From: Balanoglossus misakiensis
Taxonomy: Eukaryota; Hemichordata
DNA: 64,000 bases
Direction: 5' to 3'
NCBI GenBank assembly: GCA_040954595.2
Contig: CM082594.2
Location: forward strand, 11,036,001 to 11,100,000
Shown: in pieces, positions 13,250 to 26,261 of the stretch
Layout of the letters: each line of letters opens with the position of its first letter
Numbering within the stretch: position 1 is the first letter of the stretch
Made by a program: the position numbers and the translations under genes
Notes under the pieces: model-generated
What the model saw: only the letters and a program-made list of their open reading frames with translations
What the model was told of the DNA's origin: nothing
Database searches by the model: none

Positions 13250-13504
13250 TGCGGACTCAAAATAAACATTTAGTCGTCAAAGTGTGCTATGATTCCATAC
13301 AAATCTGTTGTAAAAATTGTCCCCCCCCTAAACCATTGATTATAAAATTTGTCCCCCCCCTAAAAACTGCTTTGTAAAAGTAAACCCCCCCCTGATTTCC
13401 ACCGGCCCCCCCCTCCCTGTAAAAAACGAATGCTCCCTAACTGGACACATATATATTTCCATGGCGACGTCTCACGATGACATGCCGCACAGCCCCGGTA
13501 GCAT

Positions 13505-14723
13505 TTACGCGAAGTCGTTGCAACAACAGGAGTCTGAAACGGAAATGACACCATAGCCATTTCGTGAGTTGGGTTCACTATGTCACCATGAAACATCTTT
13601 GATGATTTCATAGTCAACTTCTGTCAATTATTTCCCAAAAGGTAGGGCCGTTATAACTACAACGCATAATTAAAGAGGTGAAAGCTACTGAGAGACTTAC
13701 TTCTGTATTCGCAAATAAAACCTTTGGGCCGTAGGTTACAGTACTCGTCATCCCACTGTCCGCTGCTACCAAATCTAAACCTGGAAGATATTTCACATTG
13801 ACATAAAAATGTGATTTCGGTGCACAAAAACATGTCGAATGCGAGTCTTATACAAATTGATCAATGCCTTGCCTTATAGTACTATGGGATAAATTGAAGA
13901 CAATCTTTGCCTAATGGAATATTTACCATAGTTGTACACAATCCTGGCCTTCCTCCGAGTTTTTCTTCGTGTTGTTATCCGGGTTCTCTGGTGACCAGTT
14001 TGTGTAGTTCTCACAGGGTGCGTCCGAGTCACCAGAACCGTCCGGGAAGCTGCTGGACCACACGAAAACGCCCTCAGTGTCTCTGTCCTCCAGGCCGACC
14101 CAGAAACCAAACTTTTTGATGCAAGGTGGTCCGTCGAGGCCCTTGGAGACGATGAAGTTGCGCACGGCCGTGTCGGTTCTCTCGTCACTCAGATGGGCAA
14201 GGCGACCACCTCGTTCCTGGCACACCGCCGCGGCGGCCTCGTACAGGGTGAGATTTGACGACCTATCCCGCTTCTGTTCGCAAAACACTTCGTATTGTCT
14301 ACAGTCGCAAAAGTGGGCAGCTGAAACATAGACGGAGAATCGGCCATGATCATGAGTCCAGATCTCATCATTATAATAAATAAGTAAAACAGAATTGAAA
14401 AGAGTTTTACACTTACCTGGACATTGCTGTTATGATATGTCAAGAGAAAACACCAAAATATATGTTAATTTTGTGGAAAAAGTGTTATCAGTCAATGCAA
14501 TAACGTCATTGGAAGTCTATCTTAGCTTTGATATGATCTGGGTTATAGACATTTCACGTTTTTGGCCGAATGAATTTGGTAATGTGTCAACCCAAAGAAT
14601 ATTACTTCGGAAGTGATTCCATTGAAATATTTATTATAATTAAATGGGGAGCGGACTTACCGATGTTACTATGGTAATCGAGCCAAAAAGCATCATTACC
14701 ATAAGCGCGAAAATTGTCGCCAT
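13505..14723 (-). CDS. Small secreted C-type lectin
   Basis: Minus-strand exons: 14723-14661 (signal peptide MATIFALMVMMLFGSITIVTS), a 10-nt microexon 14426-14417 (CAATGTCCAG), 14320-13927, 13780-13701 and probably 13533-13505. All junctions are GT-AG and phases close (0, 1, 2, 1), giving 576 nt and 191 aa. The single CTLD is complete: QCPAAHFCDC at the start, AAAAVCQERGGRLAHL, FWVGLED, NWSPENPDNN, QDCVQLW, then GQWDDEYC and GFICEY. In place of the usual EPN/QPD and WND sugar-binding motifs it has NPD and WDD, so calcium binding is plausible but specificity is unclear. A 5' UTR intron (14816-14730) is also visible. If the donor after 13701 is not used, the frame ends at 13657 instead. Likely role: secreted recognition or mucosal defence lectin (inference). 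Confidence 0.85.
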
Positions 14724-14884
14724 GTCTGTCTGGAACGAAATTAAAACCGCATCAATTCATTCGGAGAGGTTTTCGGTCCGAAACAACCCGAGAGGTGTTT
14801 AAAACAGGATGCTTACCTTGTGTCCGCCGGTATGTACAGTTCTGTTCTGCACCAAGTCTGTGTCGAAGCACAGAAATGTTCAGA

Positions 14885-14891
14885 CTTTATA
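14885..14891 (-). promoter_or_regulatory. TATA box of the lectin gene
   Basis: TATAAAG on the minus strand, 68 bases upstream of a 5' UTR splice donor (CAAG|GTAAGC at 14817/14816). Transcription would start near 14855-14860, giving a roughly 40-base non-coding first exon spliced to the exon starting at 14729. Confidence 0.6.
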
Positions 14892-17800
14892 AGCAGACCC
14901 ATAGCGCATTTCAAAGAGTCTACCCATCTGTCTGCTCTTAGCATCGTCCCATTCTTTTCAAACTCCTAGCCTTGTTCTCTGTTTTGAGTACCACCAAGGC
15001 TTAGCCATCAGGACTGAGGACATTAGCTGGTTTCGGTTTTGACAGATGTGCTTGTTTTTATAAACATAATGCTAAACAGACGGATGAAATGGATAGGCGA
15101 CGTTAACGAGCACCAATCTTTCCAGGTAACAATATAATCAATGGAACATATTATTCAAAATGATTGATGGAACTTCATTCACAGTGACCGGAAGTTCTTT
15201 ACAAAGTAGAAAATTTCAAAAGCAAGAATATTTGTGCCAATTTAAAAACAAATTAAAACACTGAAGAAAAGCACTACACGTCATTCAAAAGAATTTGTCT
15301 TTGAGAGACGGAGGCAGACAGCAGTGTTGTATGTTCAAAGTTAATCAAAGCAATATTCTAGCGCTGCTCTCCAGCCTTGAGTTGGAAATAAAGTACTTTG
15401 TGTCGTGAAGTGTTGAGTATTGATGAGCGACGGATGGTATGTGAATTGACTTTCTACTGGCTGTGTTTAGGAAGGTAATTGACTTCAATAGGCGTTAAAA
15501 CCAACAATATGGTGCCATAAAAAAGCCTTAAATTTACCTGTGAAGTAGAATGCGCCCTGCTCCCGTCACCAAATGCTTGTGAGTAGCACAGCCAGAGGCA
15601 TAAGTGAGGTAGGGGGTCGTTACTAGCAACGCAGGTATACAGTTGGAAGTTTTATTGCAATGGGACTTTGTGACTTACCTCCTGAATCCGACGTCGAGCT
15701 TACACGTGGATTAGAGGATACCTGTCATCGTCGCTCATGGCCGAGTGCGACTTGTCTGTTCGGCTCACGCCACTTGACTGCCGTTGCCGAGAATCAAAAT
15801 CACAAAACCCTTCCGCAATATTCAAAATACCCAGGTGTACCTCTACTGCTAATGCTATGTTATTGACTAACACCCTTTTTGTTCATCCACCACTGATATT
15901 TAAATTCTGTGCATTCGTAGTAGGCCTACCTTCGTTACATATGCACACTCAGTCACATGAGTCAAAGCGAAGACAGATTCGTCAGTAACCTGTACTGTTG
16001 TAATCACGTATGAACATATCTGGCATTCTCACTGAATTAGTAAACTTGTATCTTTTCACACAACAAAAATACTTGTTTGATGTATTTATACTGTGTTGGG
16101 AATCGGGATGATCTCGCCTTTGCTTTTAATTACTTCTAGATGAACATGTTGACTGATTGCGCTCAACTATGACTCTACAGTTGTATACCTCTACTAACTA
16201 TAGGCTACCATATAGTTTTATTTATTGAAAACTTGTACACGTGTACAAAGTCTGCGGTGAATCATTCAGTGGTTGCGATATCTGCGTTGGTGTTGTTTGC
16301 ACACTTTGCTGGCACCGATCGTGGGAAAGAATAAATAATTGATTAGCGCGAAGTGTTTTCCTGTAACCCGCCACGGCTTTGGGTTATTTTTGAAGAAGCC
16401 ACGAGCACCCCCTACTCACAACCCGATGAAATTTAATGTAACCCCGCAGTTTGGGGTGACTTGGCTGTAGAAATATTGGGCTGTGCGGTGTATTCGTGGG
16501 GGTCTTCTCTCGGCCAAACATTCGACGTCGTCAGTGGCACGGGGGAATTGGACAAGAACCGGTACATCTCAAACGTTATCCCCTGGTCATTCACCTGGCA
16601 AAAACATTGAATTTCTTTCGTTAAGTAATGTTACGTATGGGATTGTAAAGGAATATTTCAAAGTAGGCCATCTCCTTTGACAGATACGGCGTTACCATAA
16701 TTGACTTATATGCAGTAAGCTGTCAACTGATCGAACCCCTGAAGCTGAATTGTATATACCAAATGATTTGTTCTTCATCTTATTCGAGTTACAAAGTGGT
16801 GGCAGAGATAATACTTCTTAATAAAGTTGCCGCAACACATTTTAGACTTGAATGCATCTTTGTATGTGCTTGAAAATGGGATATTGTTTGCTTTAAGCGA
16901 GATCTCCCCCAAAGCGGGTTTTAATATTTTTCCACATAAATTATTGTCGGTATCTCCCGTTCCCTTATATGCCTGCTTGTATTAAAGTGCGCAGAATTTC
17001 TCAGTGGATATTTATTTGAGAATTCTTCGGTTTAAAGGGAACGTGAGGTATCTACATGAGAAGTGTGATTGATGTACAAACATCACATAAGGAGTTCAAC
17101 TTGTCACTACATATAGGGTTGACACTGACGCATTGCGCCCATAAAGGAACGACCACACCGATGCCACACTATTGCGTGCAGTGGAGGGGGGGGGGGGGTC
17201 ACCATGGCCGAGTCATCCAGAGTTCATCCCAATGCACCCACGCGCCAAATTCGTGCACACGGACAGACATGTGACAGTGTTTTATATACGGTACTAAGAG
17301 ACCAGTGAGACCCATTTTATCCCCACAGCGGGTGACCAGGCAAATTGCCTATCTCTGACATGTAATATACCGAGTTGTATTTTCAAAGCATTGACATGGC
17401 CTATTCATAGCCACCAAACCACCAACTAGGCGATGACTTATGAATGCCAAACAACTTCCCACCTGTTGGAGTTTGAGACGTCAGTACAAAGCAAACCCTG
17501 GGAAATATTAAGTCACCTTGAATTCCAATGAACAATAATACAGTTTCATTAAAATGGATGAATAATGAAAATAGCTGTAAATTATGTAAAAAGAAGAAGA
17601 AGCGAAATGTCGGAAGTGATTCTCTCTGTGGGTTGCTATGACGCACATAGCACCAAAAAATCTCAAATTGACGACAGTAAAGTGAGAACCTTTAGCAGCT
17701 CTACGCCAACGGATATGCAATCGAATATTTATTCGCGTTACCGGACACTACTCTTTCGCTGCAGTGACTCAATCGTTTGGAGTCAAGAGCGGGCGTTGTT

Positions 17801-20800
17801 TAGAATACGTGGCACTAAAATCCTCGCTTTCTGTCATATTATTTATAAATATGGTTTGTCATTTGCCACAAGGACACGCTACACGTATGGCAATGACCAT
17901 GGGTTTTACTTTAACTGTATCATGAGATTTTGTTCGCTATTTCTGCAGAGTCAGGTATATGTCACACGCCAGATGCTGTCGCATAAACACGAACATTGAA
18001 AACGTGACAGATCGTGAAATTAAACTATAAAAAGCTAGACAGACAGCCACTAAAAGACATAAAAAAATCTAGAATTCGCGTATAATAGGACATCGGCCGT
18101 TTGGCAATTGGGTGACATTAACCCAGATACAATCATCGCAAATCTTTGCCAAAAAGTTCACGTATTCATAACGGCTGCCTATAGCATAACCTGCTTTGGC
18201 GACGCATACCACGAATAAACGGGCGAGGCACCCATTTAATATATCACTTGTTCAAATCGCATCATACAGCAACGATCGGGCGTTGACAAGAGGTTCATGT
18301 ATACCTATCAGTTAGCTTTTTAAGATGGATCAATTTAAGGTGGAAAGTCTGGTGACATTTATGTATCTGACAGATGCATTCTCTCGAAATTGTTGGGTGT
18401 GATAGGCAGTCATGTTCTAGACAGCGGTAAGGGCGGAATCAGAATTGTTACTCAAAGAAATTTCGCACCCTCTCAAGATTTCACACGATTGGTGACGTTG
18501 ATTGATAACCACCGCTCCCAGCCAGGCTAATTTGGAGGTTTATTTTTCAGGGCCTAACCTCTCCCGTAAACACGTATCGGGGTACTGTTTTCTTGTTTAC
18601 AAGAAGGCATTTGTGATTAATATGCTTATATACAGCGAGTGCACTGGTAATGACAGTGGGTGTCTAAAAGTTACCATATCTGCGATATCCTACACCGAAT
18701 CGGTTGTCAGAAGAATTAAATATCGCGATGTTTTATTGGAATCGTGCGACTATCAGCTTCGAGAACGTGGCGAGAATTGATACGACCAACGGTGTTCTCA
18801 GCGCACGCCCATCTCCAGACGTGAAAACTTGCTGTTGTGACTATTGGAGATAAACAGGATTACTGAAGTCAACTTAACGTTTAAATGTTTAGTAAACGAC
18901 GAGAGTAAATCTGCTCGCTGTTGAAAGAATGGAAGCATGAATAGGTTATACCTTGCCGTGGTATGGTATGGCGTTCACACTGTAGACGTAAATAGTCGCA
19001 ACCGACAGAGTACAACCGAGACACATTTGTAAATACACAGCCACAGATGTAGGTTAGCTTACATCAGCAGGCAAATGACCAACTGACATTTACAGCTATT
19101 CATCGAATTTTCACGAAATTGTCGGCAGTTTTGCAGATGACATGATGATTCCTAGATTTGAGGCTACTTGGAAAACGTGTTCAAAAAGTAAGCTCGAAGT
19201 CGATCGCTGCGATCGACTTCACTAACAAGATGAATGAATCTGAAATCATTAAAGCCCCAGTAACGCCTTCTTTGGGTTTCTTTCTGTGTTTTTCTCTGAT
19301 TCTTTATTCAGCCGATACACTTTTTTTCCGACGATGCAAAACCGAGGCCTCGAGGGTCTCTGCCACGAGCACAATGTGCGGCGTGGAGCAGACATATCGA
19401 CAGAGCAACTGATCCTAATTCGATGAGTGAAGACTCACAGAAGAATGTGTACTGTTTAGAGAAGACTTGACCAATCGCGAAATATTGAAGTTATTTTGGG
19501 ATGCCTCAGACATCCTCTCTAGTTCGGACTTCTAAATCGGACTTCATCGTGATGATTTTCGTAAACGTGTTTAATGATCGAGCCATTAAGTCCATTAATA
19601 CATGTACTCAACGCAACAAAGTATGTTGCTGGTTGTATAGACAGAGAGCCCTGTCGTTTCAATGATGACGTCTCATGCAGACAGTCACAGTGAGTGGTAG
19701 CTAAGTCAATTTAGCTCCTGTATAGTAGGTGTGGCATTGTGGGTCTCCACCTGTTCGTTGTGTTGTGTGTTTTCAAAAGTACTGATGAGAAGGTTGAAGA
19801 CGAGAGTTATCAGAGTTGAGAGACCCGAAAGAGGTTCTTCAGACAAATAACGGATTTTTGAACTTCCGTTGATGAATTCAACAATTTAGGGCGAACGTTT
19901 ACCTCGGAGATGAGTCACTTGAACCCTCTCTCATAAACGTGGTTTTAAGGGCTAATTTTGTCATGTAACAGGCCGTGGGAATAACGAATAAAATCCGAAA
20001 GAAGGGACCACGAACACTTAACACAGATATTGACGAGAGAGACTTGAACTTTAATGGCTTTGACCCGACCGCTTCAAGAGGCCCTTGTTTCGATCAAAGG
20101 GCATGTCTGCTGTAATTTGAGGCATCAATTTATCTCCACTTTTGCGAGGCTTCGTCGAACAAACTACGCACATCTCTATCGCACAGAGGCAACGTCGATC
20201 ACTGTGGCTGGCCTGTGCATAAGGTAGCAAATACTCTCCGATATGCATAGTTTTACTGTTTCCATACCGCAGGATCTATAATATTAAAGGGGAGGGGGCA
20301 CTTTCCTTTTTATTAAAAGGGCTGAAAACAGCGAGCCAAAAACGTGTCAAAACCAGGTCGCACTTTGAACTTGTTGCATCCTGTTTGAGATGATGACAGA
20401 CACTGTTGGTGAATTTTAAGACAACGTGGATGTGGAACAGCCCGACCTGCCGTTTCATTGGAGAATACAACACGCACCATATGCATTACCATCGTCGATA
20501 AACCAAACTAACGCTTCAGCAGTGACAGCCGGCGATGTCCCGACTAACCTTGACCCAGTGGCGTCAAACCCGGACGAAATATTTGAGATTTACGTTAGAC
20601 TGGACAATCATTTTCCGTGGAAGCGTTCAATGTTGTCAATAAGTGTTCGCTTTTTTTTTTTTACGGAGTACTGACCTCACTATCAGGGAATTGTGAGAGC
20701 AAGTCCCGATGATGAGTCCTTGAGCATAACATTTTCCTTCTCACTGCTTCCCCCTTTCCAGGAGTGATTGGAAGTCTTAAAAGGGTTTATAAGGTGATTA

Positions 20801-23073
20801 AATCTGTCCCTAAAAATCGTACAAAAGTGATGTGTACACCGTCCATGTCGCGGGGACAAATTTCATCATTTCTCCATCCTTCAATCCGCATCGCTTACCA
20901 AGTTCACGGCCAGCAAGTCAGTGACATTCAAACTCCTGAAGTTGACCTCAAATGACCGTTACTCAGTTCATGACCATGGCAGGTGCAAAGAGAATTCGTT
21001 TAACAGTTACGAGAGCTGATACACTGGCGAATTACCCCCCCCCCCCCCTTCTGGGCAAAAGTTTTCTTGCGGAAGATCTTCAACATTGTCCATTATTTCT
21101 TTCTTATTTCTGTTTCTCCGATACAGAGAATAGAAAATTAAGATGTATGAATATTGTCCAATTGGAGTAATCAGCATCGTCGATCTGTGAGGGAGAGTTG
21201 GCAAACTGATAGCCCCACAAAAAACTCAGTAGTTCTTTGAGATGTCAATCACCAGTAGCAATTGGAGAAAGGAAAGACGAGCAGGCGAATGTAAATCATG
21301 GATATTCGGTCACTGATATCATCTGAGCTTTTGGTAATGGTTACATTACGGCAATCAATAATTCCTTGTTGGGGGCAAAGGAATGCTCACGTTTATTCGA
21401 AGTGTCCGCGCAATCAGTGAACCGTGGCATCAATATTGGATCCCGTCGGACACTTCAGATGCTTGGCCGGACTTTTATAGAAAGCGAATCACTTAATAAG
21501 ATACCCAACGTTTCATGAGAATTGGCAGGAGACACTGATTTATGTCTTCGTTAATAACGCGAGGAATAGGAGTCGGGGTTGAAGGCGGGGGTCAATTTAA
21601 CCCTTATTTAGCAGTGTCACGTTATTAGGATACGTTGCAGCTTTCCGTTTTTGGTCAACGTTCGTTTTATCCCACTATAGCCAATTCTTCACAATATCAG
21701 CGTCTGAGCCACCTGAGAGTAGACGATGACGTTTTCCTCAAACGTAGAAATTCTGTCTTTTATCCAAAGTACTGTCGTTGGGAATATTGTGCGGTTTTTC
21801 ATCGCTTTGTTTTCACAGCTGTTGTTTCGGACTGACAGAGAGACAGCTAGACAGACAGACAAATACAGTTAAGGTAGACTTTTCTGGTCTGACAGTCAAA
21901 CAGCATACACAAATCGCCGCAGAGGGCACCGTTTTGAAAACTTGGATCTGAAAAGCGTCAAAGCTCAGAAGAGCGAATCTATGATGGGGGTTCTGGTGAG
22001 AAAGTGATGGTCTACGTCTTCTGTGTGTGAAGGAGCAGAAAACTAACTTTCCGTAAGTTTCTTTATCCACCACCGAATTCATGTAGATGTCCCGCACGCA
22101 GTATTGTCGTTTCTTTTAGTGATGGCAATTTGCCTTTGGGTTTCTGAGAATAAAAGGAAAGCCAAGTTTTAGAATTTTTTCAGGGCGTCAGATAAACTTG
22201 CAGGTCTGAAAAACAACTGAAAAGTGTGTTGTATTAATTGAGAAAGACCAAAGCTTCTGTCGAAATGTGAACGAACGCGGTGGGTTTATGGACGTCGGGC
22301 GTTGTACAATATTATGCCTTTCAGAAATCCTCAGGCGATGGGAGTAGGGGGCCTTTCCGTAAATGTACCAGTTCTTTTCAAAATGTTGTGTGGAAATATA
22401 TTTAGACTTGGCAATGCCTGGCCAGTCTCAACGCGGCACCCTCGCCTTGGGGTCACGCCCATTTTTCGAACTGGCGCGGTAAAAGTTATCTCCTGTCGGC
22501 TGAAAGTACTTTGTAAGTTCTTCGGCGATGGTGGTGAAGAGGCCCTGACCTTGGCAAGAATTCGAGTAAGGTCCATCAAGATAGCGTGGAGAGTAGGTGA
22601 CGAAAGTCAAGTTGTGTGGAAGACAATTTTAGGAGCTGGCACATCGGTGACGTAAACTGTACGTTGGTTGTTGAGAGTGCAAGTTCGGCACTAAAAAATA
22701 TAAATCATACTGAAACAGAAAATTGGCCGAATAAGATGAAAACATAACGTCAAGTATTGCTGTTTTGAGAAACTTTTCACTTGGAAGAATTTATTAACGT
22801 AAAAATAAAGATTTATTTTATTGATTTTGTATGACATGACAACTATAATGTAAGAGTTGTCTGCACACTACACGGAAAAGGGACGAAAGTAGTTCATGCG
22901 AATCGCAGATATCTTCTTTCCATATAAATCATTCATGACGTCACGGAGTTCCGACCAATAACAGCACCTAGTTCCCGGAATAACACTGTGCTATTTACGT
23001 TAAGATGCCGAGTTTGTTCCAATCGAGGGTTCTCATCTCTCAAGCGCATCCGTGGCAACGTCTTCACGCCACG
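14892..23073. other. Gene-poor 8-kb interval
   Basis: Open frames are short (up to 144 codons at 17565-17999) and none shows a recognisable domain, signal peptide or set of compatible splice sites. It contains homopolymer tracts (G10 near 17187, T-run near 20651, C-run near 21037) and a short perfect hairpin at 19197-19219. I read it as intergenic DNA between the divergently transcribed lectin and mucin genes. Lowly expressed non-coding RNAs cannot be excluded. Confidence 0.55.
19197..19219. repeat. Perfect 10-bp inverted repeat, 3-nt loop
   Basis: AAGTCGATCG and CGATCGACTT flank the loop CTG. The short perfect hairpin lies in otherwise featureless intergenic sequence. Function unknown. Confidence 0.7.
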
Positions 23074-23080
23074 TATATAG
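23074..23080 (+). promoter_or_regulatory. Candidate TATA box of the giant mucin gene
   Basis: TATATAG lies 182 bases upstream of the first in-frame ATG of the signal-peptide exon. This would give a 5' UTR of about 150 bases within the same exon. Support is positional only. Confidence 0.4.
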
Positions 23081-23255
23081 GTAGGCCCACTCGGGAAACC
23101 GACGAATTTGGTGCAGGTCCCTACAATAGTCAACGCGCTAGCCTACAGCTCAGCGGAGACTGAGAAGGGACAATTTGCACCACGGGGATTGCCAACTCTT
23201 CGTCGGAGATCACTTCTCTCAATCCCGCCAACCGTGTGTGTGTGCCGTGACGGTG

Positions 23256-26142
23256 ATGCTGTCTACGAAGATGAACTGGGCGCACGTCTTGGTGTTGGCC
23301 AGCATCTCGTTTTCAGTGGTGGAGTCCAAACCCAGATATTTTGTTAGCGATGATGGAGAGCCCGAATCTCATCGGTAAGCAACAATTTATTTTTTGCACT
23401 TTTTCTGAAGATTCCTGTCAACTCAGATAACTTAACTTCATATTCAAGACAAAACTAACACCTTGCTAATATTATATCGCTGGAGTTGCGGGTTTCTGTA
23501 ACCTCACGTCTTAGGTCATGTCCTTAGATGGGCGCGTTCCCTTCTCTATCGTCTAGCACTTGTGGATTGACAACTAACATACGGCGCAGAGATTCTAGGT
23601 ATGACTTTACGTAACCCCAAGAAATAGTGTCCACCCAGAAAAAAATCACCAAACAAAACACAAAATTGTGCAATAAGTTTTAGTATATTTTTGACAGAAC
23701 TTAGGTTTTTTCGTGGGCCCTGGTTAGTCTATCGCAATTTGTTCTTCTAGTTAGATAGTCGTGTGCATGTGTACGTGTTTGAAAAGACCTGGTGGTATAA
23801 TGAGATGTATTAGATTACGTAGAGAGACATCGCGACCATCCAGGTCATGACCAAGTCCATCATGGCCAGTCGGGTTATGGTCACTATAAAACCCTTGCAC
23901 ACATACGACGCTCCAATAAAACTTGCGGGGGAGATTTTTGTCTGTTTTATCGCTGTGGAAGTTAATGCACTATTGTGAAGATAATGTTACTCGTGTGCCA
24001 TGGAATTAGCGACAAATAAGTTTAAAAAAATGTTTGGTCGCATGTTGGGTTATCGATAACAATTGTACGCAGATGCCGTCATGAAATGAGTTTAAACTGT
24101 AATCCTTTGGTTGAAAGTAGCAGTTTGCATACTGTATTGATGAAGAGGATTTATATATGTTCTTTTAACTGCGCGTACGTAGCATCTGTGTGAAGGTTGA
24201 CTCGAATTAAACTTTACTAGTGGGAAATTACGCGGCCTTATGTCACATTACGGGTGTTGATGGGGACATCATTGCAAACACGATGAACTGAGTTCACAAA
24301 TGTTACTTAAACAACTTCACTCTGTTTTCCGCCAACCTCTCGAGGCCCAGGATCGCCCTAAAATACCCGTTTCTATCTGCCTTTCGACTCTGGCCGATTC
24401 ATGTTCACAGCTATGCGATGACCGGGGGTGGGGGCGGGAGGGCGGTCATTCCGCGGGCGAAATCTACGGCCACTTTGCCAGATGGGTTTCAGATTCCCGG
24501 TTTGAACGTCACCGTGCCTGGCACGGTTCACCGGAGCGCACTGTCGGCATTGGCTTTCCCCCGTCATCTTTATCTTCATCAAGTTGATTTACAAGAAAGA
24601 GACTGTTCTCTCTCCTCCGGTCGGAATGAGTGATGCTATAGACAACCACAGTTCAGGCGCTACTGCAACCTGGAAACTATCATCTGTAGTTTAATGCTCC
24701 TAAACAGCCTGCGAAGAACTGGGTCACAAGAATTGACGACAGCTTTTTAACCAGACCTCCTTACGTATTTCATATGAGAAACTACTTCCATCCATAGGCC
24801 TATACCCATCCCACACATCTTGGGAATTTGACCTCTTCCGTGTTCTATGTAATGACAGTAATGAAAGTAACATGATGGTTGTTGGCCCAATTCACTTGAA
24901 CGTTCTTATCGAGAGATAACTTATCGTCATTGCGCGACGGACTGCTGGTTTCTAAATATACCCCCATTCTCGAGTAACGATTACGAGGAGGATGGGGACG
25001 CCTATCGGCTGCATCCGATGACGTCACACGTTTGAGGGGGTCCCCTAATCCTCTTGCCTATTTCACCAACAACATAGCAGACATCATTTGGTTTGTTCCT
25101 CTAGTTTTTTTCACGTTTCCTGCGTTTTTAAGGCAAGTACTTTTACGTCTTAGGTTATCAGCCCTTCGTTAACGTTTAGGGCACTCATTTACTGACTTTT
25201 GGCAATCTTTGTGATGGTCTAACGGTAAAATTTGGGGGGAATTTTATCATGGCTAGGCTGAGAAGTTGATACATTTTGGCGCTGAGGCAGCGCACGTGTA
25301 TTACATCAAATCTTCTTTCTGAGTTGTTATTTCTTGTAGGAATATTAATTATTACATACTACATGGTGTCTGAGGTCGTACGGGTGATAACGTTCACGTT
25401 TGGATGTACAGGTTGGCTTTGGTTTCTTTCCCGGCGGGGTTATTTCAGTGTTCTCTGTTTTTTCGTCGCTTCTGCATATTGTGTGTAAATTGCTACTTTT
25501 TAAGCGTTTTTACAGTTGACCCATTGGGTTTGCCTTTTTGAGTGCGGCATGTTTAGGTCAATATCTGTTCCGATAACCATTTTAATAATCATTTATGTGC
25601 TTTTTTATGTTATATTTTTGGGACAATTTTTGGCAGTCCTTGTGCAGGGCGTGTCCCAGGAGACGTGTCCATGTCATTGCAGCGCAATGTACATCATTCT
25701 TTCACTAAGACATGGACATTCCCCAGTGATATTACTGCATCTGGTAGGCTGTTTGGCGGAAATAGTTGGCTATTTGATTTACCTGTCTTCATTTGTTCAC
25801 GCAGTTGTGGTTATAGTTTCCTGTGCCATTTATTCGACTTGCATATCACGGTTTATTGTGTTAGGCTATTGTTCTCTAGTGACACAGGTTAAGTTCTTGT
25901 TTACACTGGTTTGTTTGCTTTGTGCACAATGAGTTAGAGCGTCAGTTTTGATTGACCTCTTCTCATTCATGTTTTTGGGAGTGGTTTATCCTGCTGGAAT
26001 ATAAAAGTAGATTTGTGCCTAAAAGTGACACTTTTGGACAAAAATGACCATGATGATGATGATGGTGGTGATGATGATGGTGATGATGATGATGATGATG
26101 ATGATGATGGTGGTGATGATGATGGTGGTGGTGGTGATGATG

Positions 26143-26196
<54 letters not shown>

Positions 26197-26218
26197 GTGA
26201 TGGTGATGGTGGTGGTGG

Positions 26219-26261
<43 letters not shown>

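Larger units (their letters stand above)
12535..13437. mobile_element. 903-bp non-autonomous DNA transposon with 41-bp TIRs
   Basis: The first 41 bases (12535-12575) are the exact reverse complement of the last 41 (13397-13437), including an eight-G/eight-C run. The element starts GGGAGCATTCG and is flanked by TAA on both sides (12532-12534 and 13438-13440), a 3-bp target duplication. Guanine-rich ends plus a TWA duplication fit the PIF/Harbinger superfamily (inference). No transposase frame is visible, so mobilisation would depend on a partner elsewhere. The interior has long C runs and an 80-bp direct duplication. It sits about 70 bases beyond the inferred stop codon of the lectin gene, in its probable 3' UTR, and contains a minus-strand AATAAA (12887-12892) that could serve that gene. 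Confidence 0.88.

Noticed and set aside
17565-17999. 144-codon open frame
   Set aside because: No domain, no signal peptide and no neighbouring exons. The length is within chance expectation for 64 kb in six frames.
22331-22655. Overlapping frames of 117, 82 and 60 codons near 22.4 kb on both strands
   Set aside because: None shows a recognisable domain or splice-compatible partners, and the competing frames make any single choice arbitrary.
25516-25932. 138-codon hydrophobic frame resembling a multi-pass membrane protein
   Set aside because: It lies in a T-rich stretch of mucin intron 1, where hydrophobic codons arise by composition. No homology or start context supports it.
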